Shown one piece after another: positions 46,905-55,408 of a DNA stretch of 64,000 bases (its first letter is position 1; each line of letters begins with the position of its first letter). The stretch comes from Streptomyces sp. RPA4-2. GTDB lineage: Bacteria; Actinomycetota; Actinomycetes; Streptomycetales; Streptomycetaceae. Both the position numbers and the translations under genes were made by a program. The notes under the pieces are model-generated. The model did no database searches. It was not told the origin of the DNA and saw only the letters and a list, made by a program, of their open reading frames with translations. The stretch is taken from assembly GCF_012273515.2 (NCBI RefSeq), contig NZ_CP050975.2, positions 4,650,001-4,714,000 on the forward strand, read 5' to 3'.

Positions 46905-47222
46905 TCAGCTCTCCGGCGGAGAGAACACCACCAGCACCCGCAGGTCCTCGGTGATGTGGTGGAACTTGTGGGCGACGTCCGCGGGGACGTAGACGACGCT
47001 GCCGCGCGCCACCTGCGTGGTCTCCAGGCCGACCGTGATCGCGGCCCGGCCGCTCACCACGAAGTACACCTCGTCCTGCTGGTGGGGCTGCTGGGAATCG
47101 CGCTCACCCGCGTCGAGGGCGTACAGGCCGACCGACATGTTCCGCTCGCGCAGGAACTGCAGATAAGCGCCGTCGTTGGCGGCGCGCTCCGCCTCCAGTT
47201 CGTCCAGCCGGAATGCCTTCAT
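46905..47222 (-). CDS. small cupin-domain protein
   Basis: A 105-aa single-domain cupin. Metal-site residues fit motif 1 (HQQDEVYFVVSGRA, with His and Glu) and motif 2 (VPADVAHKFHHI). ATG 47222 (MKAFRLDELE) has GGGAG/GAGG upstream. The longer open frame is not coding. Divergent from the membrane-protein gene at 47301, separated by 78 bp. Function unknown; similar proteins bind metal and small sugars or acids. Confidence 0.87.
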   Translation of the reverse strand: MKAFRLDELEAERAANDGAYLQFLRERNMSVGLYALDAGERDSQQPHQQDEVYFVVSGRAAITVGLETTQVARGSVVYVPADVAHKFHHITEDLRVLVVFSPPES

Positions 47223-47300
47223 CGCCTCGTCCGCTCCCGTGCTCCGCGGGCTGTCCACAGCCCTGCTCACCAGTCGATCTCTTCTGCCACGATCAGACAC

Positions 47301-47684
47301 ATGAAGAATTTCGTAGTCAAGACGATCGCCAACGCCGGGGCCCTGGCCGTGGCCGTATGGGTACTCGACAAGATCACCCTGACAGGAGACAGCACCGGCA
47401 AGAAGGTCGGCACGCTGTTGCTCGTCGCACTGGTCTTCGGACTGGTGAACTTCCTGGTCAAGCCGCTGGTGAAGGTCCTGACCTTCCCGCTGTTCATTCT
47501 CACACTCGGCCTGATCACGCTCGTGGTCAACGCCCTGATGCTGCTGCTCACCTCGTGGCTCGCCGACAAGCTGAACCTGAGCTTCCACGTCGAGGGCTTC
47601 TGGACGGCCGTCCTGGGCGGCCTGATCATCTCGGTGGTGTCCTGGGCGCTCAATGTGGTCCTCCCCGACGGCGACAACGACTGA
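47301..47684 (+). CDS. phage-holin-4-type small membrane protein
   Basis: A 127-aa protein with four hydrophobic segments (about 8-25, 38-60, 66-86, 102-122) and the family signature GLVNFLVKPLVKVLTFPLFILTLGL. It belongs to the holin superfamily IV/YvlD group, which despite the name is chromosomal in most bacteria and of unknown function. ATG 47301 is the start; no strong ribosome site is seen. Nine bases before ptpA on the same strand, so probably co-transcribed. Confidence 0.88.
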   Translation: MKNFVVKTIANAGALAVAVWVLDKITLTGDSTGKKVGTLLLVALVFGLVNFLVKPLVKVLTFPLFILTLGLITLVVNALMLLLTSWLADKLNLSFHVEGFWTAVLGGLIISVVSWALNVVLPDGDND

Positions 47685-47693
47685 GAGAGCCCT

Positions 47694-48185
47694 ATGTCCT
47701 ATCGCGTCTGCTTCGTCTGCACCGGCAACATCTGCCGCTCCCCCATGGCCGAGTCCGTCTTTCGTGCTCGCATAGAGGAGGCCGGACTCGACGGTGTGGT
47801 CGAGGTCGACAGCGCGGGCACGGGCGGCTGGCACGAGGGCGACGGCGCGGACTCCCGCACCGTCGCCGTGCTGGAGGCGGGCGGCTACGGGAGTGACCAC
47901 ACGGCCCGCCGGTTCCGCGCCGCGTGGTTCTCCCGGCTCGACCTCGTCATCGCCCTCGACTCCGGCCACCTGCGGGACCTGCGCCGTCTCGCGCCCACCC
48001 CCGAGGACGCGGACAAGGTCCGTCTGCTGCGGTCGTACGACCCCGCGGCGGGCGACGATCCGGACGTCCCCGATCCGTATTACGGACGTCTGGACGATTT
48101 CGAGGAGTGTCTTGAGATGGTGGAGGCGGCGAGCCATGGACTGCTCGCCGCTGTTCAGCAGGAACTGGAGGGACGGGCGGCATGA
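47694..48185 (+). CDS. ptpA: low-molecular-weight protein tyrosine phosphatase
   Basis: A 163-aa LMW-PTP. The P-loop CTGNICRSP (Cys 9 nucleophile, Arg 15) lies at the N-terminus and the general-acid Asp is in VPDPYYG near residue 125. PtpA in S. coelicolor dephosphorylates tyrosyl proteins and affects secondary metabolism. The stop overlaps the start of the next gene (ATGA at 48182), so the pair is translationally coupled. Confidence 0.94.
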   Translation: MSYRVCFVCTGNICRSPMAESVFRARIEEAGLDGVVEVDSAGTGGWHEGDGADSRTVAVLEAGGYGSDHTARRFRAAWFSRLDLVIALDSGHLRDLRRLAPTPEDADKVRLLRSYDPAAGDDPDVPDPYYGRLDDFEECLEMVEAASHGLLAAVQQELEGRAA

Positions 48186-49327
48186 CGTCAGGGGATTTCG
48201 TCACGGGAAGCGGTGACGGCACACGCGCGGTACGGGCGGGGCTGCCCGAACCCGTCAAACACGAGCCGACCCTGCCCGGGCCGGTATTCGCCGCGCACTT
48301 CCATCTGCCGGGCGATCCGACCGGTCCGTACACCTATGGCCGTGACGAGAACCCGACCTGGACGCTTCTGGAGCGTGCCATCGGCGAACTGGAAGCACCG
48401 GGGCGGGAGGGCGTGACCACGCTCGCCTTCCCCTCCGGGATGGCCGCCATCTCGGCGGTGCTCTTCTCGCAACTGCGGGCCGGGGACGTGGTGGTCCTGC
48501 CCGACGACGGCTACCAGGTGCTGCCACTGGTGCGCGAGCAGCTCACCGCGTACGGCATCGAGGTGCGCACCGCGCCGACCGCCGGTGACGCGCAGCTCGA
48601 CGTCCTCGACGGCGCGAAGCTGCTGTGGATCGAGACCCCCTCGAATCCGGGGCTCGACGTGTGCGACGTACGGCGGCTCGTCGAGGCGGCCCATGCTCAG
48701 GGCACCCTCGTCGCCGTCGACAACACCCTGGCCACTCCGCTCGGGCAGCGCCCGCTGGAGCTGGGAGCCGACTTCTCGGTGGCCAGCGGGACCAAGATGC
48801 TCACCGGGCACGGCGACATCCTCCTGGGGTACGTCACCGCGCTCGACGCCGGTCCGATGGCGCCCGTGCGGCGCTGGCGGAAGATCGTCGGGGCGATCCC
48901 CGGTCCCATGGAGGCCTGGCTGGCCCACCGCTCGCTGGCCACGCTCCAGTTGCGCGCCGACCGGCAAAACGCCAACGCGCTGGTCATCGCCGAGGCACTG
49001 CGGGGCAGGCCCGACGTCACGGGACTGCGCTATCCGGGTCTGCCCGACGACCCCTCGCACAAGATCGCCTCGCAGCAGATGCGGCGCTTCGGCTGTGTGG
49101 TCTCCTTCACGCTGTCCACGCGCGCGCGTGCCGACCGGTTCCTCGATGCGCTGCGTCTGGTGGACGACGCGACGAGCTTCGGAGGGGTGCGGTCCACCGC
49201 CGAGCGGCGCGGCCGATGGGGCGGCGACGCGGTGCCGGAGGGCTTCATCCGCCTCTCGGCCGGCGCCGAGGACCCGGAGGACCTGGTGGCGGACATCCTC
49301 CGCGCGCTCGACGAGTCCGCGGAGTGA
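48182..49327 (+). CDS. cystathionine gamma-lyase/synthase-family PLP enzyme
   Basis: A 381-aa Cys/Met-metabolism PLP enzyme. The active-site Lys is in ASGTKMLTGHGD near residue 203; TYGRDENPTW and FPSGMAA near the N-terminus are family hallmarks. It could cleave or form cystathionine, or act as a methionine gamma-lyase; the sequence alone does not decide. It overlaps ptpA by four bases. Confidence 0.92.
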   Translation: MTSGDFVTGSGDGTRAVRAGLPEPVKHEPTLPGPVFAAHFHLPGDPTGPYTYGRDENPTWTLLERAIGELEAPGREGVTTLAFPSGMAAISAVLFSQLRAGDVVVLPDDGYQVLPLVREQLTAYGIEVRTAPTAGDAQLDVLDGAKLLWIETPSNPGLDVCDVRRLVEAAHAQGTLVAVDNTLATPLGQRPLELGADFSVASGTKMLTGHGDILLGYVTALDAGPMAPVRRWRKIVGAIPGPMEAWLAHRSLATLQLRADRQNANALVIAEALRGRPDVTGLRYPGLPDDPSHKIASQQMRRFGCVVSFTLSTRARADRFLDALRLVDDATSFGGVRSTAERRGRWGGDAVPEGFIRLSAGAEDPEDLVADILRALDESAE

Positions 49328-49405
49328 CCTCTTGCTGAGCGGTCGGTGAGTAGGCTGCGCCCTGGCGTCCGACCGTCCGCTCGGCACCTCGCTTCGCACG
49401 ACGGA

Positions 49406-49438
49406 CGGTCCGAGCCTCCCCCCTCGTGGCTCGGACCG
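49406..49438 (+). terminator. hairpin after the PLP lyase gene
   Basis: CGGTCCGAGCC and GGCTCGGACCG form a perfect 11-bp stem with an 11-base loop. Confidence 0.75.
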
Positions 49439-49576
49439 CCCCGGTTCTTTGCGCTAAGAACCGCGCGCACAAGGCTAGTTGACTCTGTGTCAGTGTCCAA
49501 TCACAGTAGCGACAGAGACCTATCGACTTATTTATAGTTGGGGCCCGGTCGGGGGTGCAGGGAGAGGAGGGGCACC

Positions 49577-50482
49577 ATGGATTTGGCCCTGCTGCGGACG
49601 TTCGTGACCGTGCACCGGGCCGGTTCCTTCACTCGCGCCGCCGCGCTGCTCGGTCTCTCCCAGCCTGCCGTCACCTCGCAGATCCGTACCCTGGAGCGGC
49701 AGTTGGGGAGGCCGCTCTTTCTGCGTCAGGCCCGCGGGGTGACGCCCACGACGATCGGCGACGAGCTCGCGCACAAGGCCGCGCCGCATCTCGACGCCCT
49801 GGTGGAGATCGCCGAGGCCGGGCTCGACGAGGACTCGTCGCTGCGTACCCTGCATCTCGCCGGGCCGCCGGAGTTCACCGCCGAGCGGGCGCTGCCCGCC
49901 CTGACCGAGCTGACGGGTGACGACGGACAGGGGTTCGCGCTGCGCGCCTCGTTCGGCAACGCCGAGGAGACGTTGGAGGGGCTGGCCGCCGGACACCATG
50001 ATCTGGCCATCACCACGGCCCGTCCGCGCGGCGCCCTGCTCACCGCGACCCCGCTCTGCGACGAGGAGCACGTTCTGGTGGCGGCTCCGCGCTGGGCCGC
50101 CCGCATCGGTCCCGGAAAGCTCCGCCGTAAGGGCTCGCCGGTCCTGGACAACTTCCCCGTGGTCGAGGTCCACGAGTCACTGCCGCTCGTCGCCCGCTAC
50201 TGGGCCTCCGTCTTCGACTCCCGTCCGGCCGCCTCGGGCACCGTGGTCGTCCCCGACCTGCGCGCCGTGCTCGCCTGCGCCGCCACGGGCGCGGGACTCG
50301 CGGTGCTACCTCGGTATCTGTGCGCCGAGGCCCTGGAGCGCGGTGACGTCGTGGCGCTCCTCGACCCGGTGGTGCCTCCACTGCGTACGTACTTTCTGGT
50401 GGTCCGCACCGGCACGCTGGCCATGCCGCACATCGCGCGGGCTTACGAATGGCTGCTGCAGGCCGCCGCGGACTGGACCTGA
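49577..50482 (+). CDS. LysR-family transcriptional regulator
   Basis: A 301-aa LysR regulator. The winged helix is MDLALLRTFVTVHRAGSF, then SQPAVTSQIRTLERQLG; the rest is the two-lobed effector domain. ATG 49577 is preceded by GGAGAGGAGG. The AT-rich region before it (49455-49540) includes CTAT/ATAG arms that could form a self-regulatory LysR box. No divergent target gene is present, since the neighbour upstream points the same way. Ligand unknown. Confidence 0.92.
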   Translation: MDLALLRTFVTVHRAGSFTRAAALLGLSQPAVTSQIRTLERQLGRPLFLRQARGVTPTTIGDELAHKAAPHLDALVEIAEAGLDEDSSLRTLHLAGPPEFTAERALPALTELTGDDGQGFALRASFGNAEETLEGLAAGHHDLAITTARPRGALLTATPLCDEEHVLVAAPRWAARIGPGKLRRKGSPVLDNFPVVEVHESLPLVARYWASVFDSRPAASGTVVVPDLRAVLACAATGAGLAVLPRYLCAEALERGDVVALLDPVVPPLRTYFLVVRTGTLAMPHIARAYEWLLQAAADWT

Positions 50483-50561
50483 AGACCGTCCCGGGCAACT
50501 CCCCAGGTACCCGTGGAGGCCCTCTCCGAGAGCCCTCCTGGGGTCCTCGGGGCTCCACGAT

Positions 50562-50575
50562 GTTTCACGTGGAAC
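50562..50575. other. parS-like site (13 of 14)
   Basis: GTTTCACGTGGAAC, one base from parS in the right arm, lying just before the NUDIX gene. May bind ParB more weakly. Confidence 0.6.
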
Positions 50576-50596
50576 CTGTCGGGCCACATTCCTCCC

Positions 50597-51079
50597 ATGA
50601 CCGTCCGACCCGTGGTCAAGCGCACCGCCCGTGCCGTCCTGCTCGATGGCGACGACCTGATTCTGATCAAACGCACCAAGCCTGGTGTCGATCCCTACTG
50701 GCTCACACCGGGTGGCGGGGTCGAACCGGAGGACACGACTGTCGTCGACGCACTTCACCGCGAGGTCCACGAGGAACTCGGCGCCAAGGTCACCGATGTG
50801 GTGCCCTGCTTCGTCGATACCGTCGAGCACATCGGCGATGACGGCGGTGCCACCGGCGTGAAAGTGCAGCACTTCTTCGTCTGCCGCCTGGAATCCATGG
50901 ATCCGGCCCTGCGGCACGGCCCCGAGATGGACGAGCCCTGCGGCGAGTACGAGATCGTCCGGGTGCCCTTCACCCGGGTCGGCATCGCCTCCGTCCACCT
51001 CGTCCCGCTGTCCCTGCGCCACTATCTCGACGGGAACATCGAAGGCGTACGGGCGATGCACGCACCCGACCTGGGCTGA
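50597..51079 (+). CDS. NUDIX hydrolase
   Basis: A 160-aa NUDIX protein. The NUDIX box reads GGGVEPEDTTVVDALHREVHEELGA near residues 36-60, with the catalytic REVHEE core intact. Members cleave nucleoside diphosphates linked to another moiety; the substrate here is unknown. ATG 50597 (MTVRPVVKR) is the first sensible start. A parS-like site lies 21 bases before it. Confidence 0.92.
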   Translation: MTVRPVVKRTARAVLLDGDDLILIKRTKPGVDPYWLTPGGGVEPEDTTVVDALHREVHEELGAKVTDVVPCFVDTVEHIGDDGGATGVKVQHFFVCRLESMDPALRHGPEMDEPCGEYEIVRVPFTRVGIASVHLVPLSLRHYLDGNIEGVRAMHAPDLG

Positions 51080-51131
51080 CGTCCTCCAGTCGTACGGCTC
51101 TCGCGCTCACCCCGGCAGTGTGTGCCCTGGA

Positions 51132-52712
51132 TCAGTCCCCGGCCCCGACGAGTTCCTCGACCGAGTCGTGTCGGATGCGGTCCGACGGGATGCCGGCGTC
51201 CCTCAGCACGTCCATCCCGCTGCGGATCATGCCGGGCGGCCCGGAGAGATAGGCGTCGTACTCGTTCCACGGCCCGTACTCACGCACGGCGTCGGGCAGG
51301 TGGAGATGGGCCTGGTGGTCGACGATCGGACGGACGGCGAGCCATGGGTGGCTCTGCTGAAGCCGCAGCATCGTGTCGATGTCATACAGGTCGTGATCGG
51401 TGCGGGCACCGTAGAAGACCTCGACCGGGCGCCGCTCCCCGTGCTCGGCGACATCCTCGACCAGTGCCTTGATGGGGGCGATGCCGGTGCCTCCGCCCAG
51501 ACAGAGCAGTCCGCTGTCGCTGCTGTGGTCGACGGTCATCGATCCGGCCGGCGGCCCGAGACGGATGATGTCGCCGGGGCGGGCCCGGTGCACCAGGGCG
51601 TTGGACACCCACCCCGCCGGAACCGCCTTCACGTGGAAGGACAGCAGCCCGTCGGACCGGGACGCGGAGGCGAACGAGTAGTGGCGCCAGATCCGGGGCC
51701 ACCACGGCGTCTCCAGGCTCGTGTACTGCCCGGCGAGGAAAGGATACGGCTGGTCGGGCCGGACGGTGATGACGGCGACGTCAGGGGTCCTGAGATCGTG
51801 CGCGACCACCTCGGCGTACCACCACGCAGGGGCACGCAGCTCGTCCGAGGACGCCGCGTCGATCATGACCTGGGAGATGGTCGTGTACGCGCGCACCCAG
51901 GCCGCCTCGGTCTCGGCGTCCCAGACCGCCGAGGCGAACCGGCTGAGCGAGCCGATGAGGCACTCGCCGACGGCCGGATAGTGCTCGGGCCGGGTGCCGT
52001 ACTTACGGTGACCGCGACCGAGGTTCTGCAGATAGTCGACCAGAACCGGGGTGTTGTCGATGTGCTCGGCGGCGGTGAGCAGCGCCTTGAGCAGCCGGTC
52101 CCGCTGGGTGTCCATCGCGGCGGGGAACAGCGACCGAAGATCCGGGTGCCGTACGAAGAGCAGCGCGTAGAAGTACGAGGTGACCTTGTCGGCGACGGGG
52201 CCGACCTCGGCCATGGTCCGACGGATGAGCGCGGCGTCGGGGGACGGTTTCGCGACGGCGGCGGGCCGTCCCGCGGGCACCGCGGGACGGATCGGTCCCG
52301 CTTGCGAGGGGACGGGGTTCCGGTGCACCGAGGGCGGCGTGGTCCGCGGTTCCGGCATCGTCGGTGCCTGGATCGCCGGTGCCGGGAAGGGCGGTGCCTG
52401 GAAGGGCGGAACAGCGTCTCGGACGGCCTCGGGCGCGGCCGTGGGCACCGCGTCCTCAAGAGCAGATATTCGTGTCTGCGCGCCCGTCTCGTCGCCCACC
52501 GGACGCCCATGCCTCACGGGGCTTCCTTCGGCCGGCCCGGCCTCCGTGGAGCGGCCCACGGGGCGCAACGCGGCCAGCCGGCTGGTCCCTTCGGCCTCCC
52601 GCTCTCTGTCGGCGGGCGACGGTGCCGGTTCCTTGCGCGGCGTGAACCAGCCGCTCCCGCCATTTCCTCCGGAAGTGCCGTTGTCGGCCGACGTGGTGGT
52701 CGGAGCGTCCAT
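51132..52712 (-). CDS. globin fused to FAD/NAD(P)H reductase (flavohemoprotein-like)
   Basis: A 526-aa protein. Residues 1-145 are low-complexity, Pro/Ala-rich and probably disordered. A globin domain follows (about 155-285), with TSYFYALLF carrying the distal Tyr and the proximal His in LGRGHRKYG. The FAD domain has RHYSFAS (flavin motif), and the NAD domain has CLGGGTGIAPIK and YGARTDHDLYD. Flavohemoglobins oxidise NO to nitrate. The long N-terminal extension is absent from enterobacterial Hmp. ATG 52712 is chosen for GAGG six bases before it. Alternative role: another heme-based oxygenase or reductase. Confidence 0.92.
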   Translation of the reverse strand: MDAPTTTSADNGTSGGNGGSGWFTPRKEPAPSPADREREAEGTSRLAALRPVGRSTEAGPAEGSPVRHGRPVGDETGAQTRISALEDAVPTAAPEAVRDAVPPFQAPPFPAPAIQAPTMPEPRTTPPSVHRNPVPSQAGPIRPAVPAGRPAAVAKPSPDAALIRRTMAEVGPVADKVTSYFYALLFVRHPDLRSLFPAAMDTQRDRLLKALLTAAEHIDNTPVLVDYLQNLGRGHRKYGTRPEHYPAVGECLIGSLSRFASAVWDAETEAAWVRAYTTISQVMIDAASSDELRAPAWWYAEVVAHDLRTPDVAVITVRPDQPYPFLAGQYTSLETPWWPRIWRHYSFASASRSDGLLSFHVKAVPAGWVSNALVHRARPGDIIRLGPPAGSMTVDHSSDSGLLCLGGGTGIAPIKALVEDVAEHGERRPVEVFYGARTDHDLYDIDTMLRLQQSHPWLAVRPIVDHQAHLHLPDAVREYGPWNEYDAYLSGPPGMIRSGMDVLRDAGIPSDRIRHDSVEELVGAGD

Positions 52713-53127
52713 ACTGTGCCTCGCCTCGAACATCTTTCGGTCGGTCTATGCACTTCCGCGTTCGGAAAATGCCTGCTTTCCCCCGTAGACGGCTTGCTCC
52801 CCTGCCCCGTTCAGTCCCCTGACCCATGCGGCCACATTCAATCCGGGCTTCCGCTCGGCGCGGACAAGTAAGGCGAGAGTGTGACATTGACCGCATCGCC
52901 CTCACGGCAGCATCCCACTCCGCGTCAACGCCCGTCCGCATAACGGAAAATTCGGGTCTCGATCTCTCCGTCCCGTTACGCTGCATTGGCCTGCGTTCAC
53001 GCCCCACGACCTGCCCGCACATCACGGTGACGCGAACCGGAGTCGACCATACCGGCAGTCGCCCCACTGACAAGTCCACTCTTCCTTCGAAGTGATCGAA
53101 CGAGGGACTGCCCATCAATTGCTTTGA
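52713..53127. other. intergenic region upstream of the globin-reductase gene
   Basis: About 415 bases with no gene. It must hold the promoter of the globin-reductase gene on the minus strand. It has AT-richer patches near 52735-52780 and 53080-53125. I did not recognise an NsrR or other named operator. Confidence 0.4.
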
Positions 53128-53760
53128 TTACAGGGCCGGTCGGACCAATTCATACGCCTCCCACAGGCTCCGGCCCATGTAGGAGTGCGTGGCGATGCCG
53201 GCCAGATGCCGGTCCGCGTTGATCGCCACGGACACCGGCACGGTCTCGAACAGGTCCTTGTCCGAGAGCGAGTCCCCGTAGGCGACGCAGTCGGCCCGTT
53301 CCACCCCGAACTCTTCACAGAGCCGGTTCGCGATCTGCACCTTCGCGGCGGCGCTGAGAATGCCGGCGAGATCAACGGGCTCGGCGAAGGGGAGGGCCGG
53401 GAACCGCGAGCCGTATGCCGCGTGCGCGCCCCACCTCGTCAGCCGCTCGACGAAGAATGAGGGCGAGAGCGAGATGACGGCGCAGTAATCCCCGTTGTCC
53501 CTGATCTCGGCCCAGACGTCTTCGATGCCGGACAGCCAGGGCGCTTGCTCGAAGGCCGCAGCCACATGCGCGTCCGTGAGCTGCGCCCACAAGGCGTACA
53601 CCTGCGTGGCGTATTCCGGTGGGCCGATGCGTCCTGCCGAGATTGCCTGCTCGATCACGATGGTCTCGGCCTCCAGACCGATCTGCCGCGAGATCTCCAG
53701 AGGCGCGGAACTCCCGTACAGCAGCGTTCCGTCGAGGTCGAAGAGATGAAGGCGTGCCAT
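53128..53760 (-). CDS. HAD-family phosphatase (SerB-like)
   Basis: A 210-aa HAD hydrolase with DLDGTLL at the N-terminus, a helical cap, a Lys near residue 149 (AAAKVQIANRL), and GDSLSDKDLFE near 172. The layout fits SerB/HAD-IB enzymes, which act on phosphoserine or other small phosphate esters. ATG 53760. Divergent from the GNAT gene at 53842, with a parS site between them. Confidence 0.87.
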   Translation of the reverse strand: MARLHLFDLDGTLLYGSSAPLEISRQIGLEAETIVIEQAISAGRIGPPEYATQVYALWAQLTDAHVAAAFEQAPWLSGIEDVWAEIRDNGDYCAVISLSPSFFVERLTRWGAHAAYGSRFPALPFAEPVDLAGILSAAAKVQIANRLCEEFGVERADCVAYGDSLSDKDLFETVPVSVAINADRHLAGIATHSYMGRSLWEAYELVRPAL

Positions 53761-53795
53761 ACGAGCCGAGGCTAGTGGCATGAGCGGTCTTCGCT

Positions 53796-53809
53796 GTTTC
53801 ACGTGAAAC
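53796..53809. other. parS site, exact
   Basis: GTTTCACGTGAAAC in the 81-bp gap between the divergent HAD and GNAT genes. Confidence 0.93.
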
Positions 53810-53841
53810 GTCTGTACGCGCCCTCTACCGAGAGGGACCGC

Positions 53842-54780
53842 ATGGCCAAAAGCGCATGCGTCCCCGGGCAAACAGGTGGACGCCAGGGGTATGTGTCGGA
53901 CAGCCTGACCTGCGTGTCGACACCTTCTCTCCTTGCTCTGCCCATCCGTCGTCTGACGCTCCGCGATCTCACCGCGTGCGCCGACCTGTCCGAGGACCGG
54001 GGGTGGCCCCGCGAAGAACACAAGTGGGGTCTGCTTCTGACAGCGGGGAAGGGATACGGCATCGACGCCCCGGACGGCGGCCTCGTCACCGCGTGCGTCG
54101 TGACCGAGTACGGAACGCCTGGGAGGCCCGAACTCGGGGCGATCGGCATGGTGCTGGTGGCGAAGCGGTACGCCCGCCAAGGCGTCGGCCGACGGCTCAT
54201 GCGGCAGGTGGTGGCCGAGATGGGCCTCACCCCACTGACCCTGCACGCGACCCTTTATGGGCGGCCGCTCTATGAGGAACTCGGTTTCAAGGTCACGGGT
54301 CGCGCCGAGATGGTCAGTGGACACTTCGTCCCCCGCGGGCCGGAACCAGAGATCTCCACACGACCGGCCGGCGCCGAGGATCTCGCCGGGATCCTCCGGC
54401 TCGACTCGGAGATCTTCGGCCTCGACCGCACGCATGTGATCACACGGCTGCCCGCCTTCTCCGACCAGCTGCGCGTAGCCGAGGAGAACGGCCGGATCAT
54501 CGGTTACGCGGCCGCCTGGCCCACCATGGACACCCATGTCGTGGGTCCCCTGATCGCCCGCGACACGGAGACCGCGAAGGCACTCGTCACCTCGCTGGCC
54601 GCCCGCACCGACCGTCGGCTGCGCACGGACATCGACGTACGGCACCAAGAGTTGCTGTCCTGGGTGAAGGAGTGCGGCCTGGAACCCGTCGGGTTCAATG
54701 CCGTGATGGCGTACGGGATCTCGGAGCTGCCCGGCGACTGGACGCGGCGCTTCGCCCCGCTGACGGTGGCGGCGGGCTGA
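53842..54780 (+). CDS. GNAT-family N-acetyltransferase, two-domain
   Basis: A 312-aa protein. The first half is a GNAT domain with the acetyl-CoA loop RYARQGVGRRLM near residue 115 and LYEELGF after it. The second half is a further domain (from about 175) of the type found in larger GNATs, ending LPGDWTRRFAPL. ATG 53842 has GAGAGGG at a spacing of six; GTG 53803 lies inside the parS site and is unlikely. Acceptor unknown. A hairpin follows. Confidence 0.87.
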   Translation: MAKSACVPGQTGGRQGYVSDSLTCVSTPSLLALPIRRLTLRDLTACADLSEDRGWPREEHKWGLLLTAGKGYGIDAPDGGLVTACVVTEYGTPGRPELGAIGMVLVAKRYARQGVGRRLMRQVVAEMGLTPLTLHATLYGRPLYEELGFKVTGRAEMVSGHFVPRGPEPEISTRPAGAEDLAGILRLDSEIFGLDRTHVITRLPAFSDQLRVAEENGRIIGYAAAWPTMDTHVVGPLIARDTETAKALVTSLAARTDRRLRTDIDVRHQELLSWVKECGLEPVGFNAVMAYGISELPGDWTRRFAPLTVAAG

Positions 54781-54815
54781 AGGACCGCCCGACCCGGTGA
54801 GGCCTCCCCGGCACG

Positions 54816-54853
54816 GAAGTGCCGTCCCCGGCATCTGCTGGGCACGGCACTTC
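54816..54853. terminator. hairpin between convergent genes
   Basis: GAAGTGCCGT and ACGGCACTTC form a 10-bp stem with an 18-base loop between the GNAT and GlcG/HbpS genes. Confidence 0.6.
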
Positions 54854-54868
54854 GGCGGAGGGGTGTGA

Positions 54869-55294
54869 TCAGACGAGAGCGTCCACGGCGGCGACGGCGA
54901 AGGAGTGGTCCTGCTCCGGCGCTCCGCCGCCGACACCGACGGCGCCGATCAGACGTCCGTCACGGTGGACCGGCACACCGCCCGCGATGAACAGCAACGG
55001 GCGGTCGAGCGCGGTGGGCAGCGTGTGGAAGGGGGCGCCGGGCTGGACCGCGTCGACGAGGTCGGCGGTGGCGGAGTCCAGCTGGAGGGCCGTGTAGGCC
55101 TTGCGGGTGCTGGTCTCGCCGGAGATCAGGACGGCCCGGTCGTCTCGCCGGAAGGCGAGCAGATGACCGCCCGCGTCGAGGACGGTGACGCTGACCGTGA
55201 CTCCCGAGGCCTCGGCTGCCTGGCGGGCCGCGGAGAGGAGAACCTCGGCGTCCTGGATGCTCAGCGGGGCGACAGCGGTGGCAGTGGTGCTCAT
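54869..55294 (-). CDS. GlcG/HbpS-family protein
   Basis: A 141-aa single-domain protein of the GlcG/HbpS (DUF336) family. Hallmarks are VTVLDAGGHLLAFRRDD and the Gly-rich end GGVPVHRDGRLIGAVGVGG. HbpS from Streptomyces reticuli binds heme and works with a sensor kinase; most family members have no known function. No signal peptide is visible, so a cytoplasmic location is likely. Lies downstream of the MFS gene on the same strand, 114 bp apart, so possibly one unit. Confidence 0.88.
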   Translation of the reverse strand: MSTTATAVAPLSIQDAEVLLSAARQAAEASGVTVSVTVLDAGGHLLAFRRDDRAVLISGETSTRKAYTALQLDSATADLVDAVQPGAPFHTLPTALDRPLLFIAGGVPVHRDGRLIGAVGVGGGAPEQDHSFAVAAVDALV

Positions 55295-55408
55295 GAAGGG
55301 TTCTCTCCTTGGGGGCTGTACTCGGCCGGGGGTAAGCCGTGGGGGACCGGGTCGATCGTCGCGGGGGGCGTCTGACGGTCGGGCAGGTGAGGGGGCGAGC
55401 CGGTGGGC

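Noticed and set aside
51627..51639. CTTCACGTGGAAG as a further parS site
   Set aside because: Inside the coding part of the globin-reductase and at least three mismatches to GTTTCACGTGAAAC.
53803..53841. GTG 53803 as start of the GNAT gene
   Set aside because: It lies within the exact parS site with no ribosome site; ATG 53842 has GAGAGGG at good spacing.
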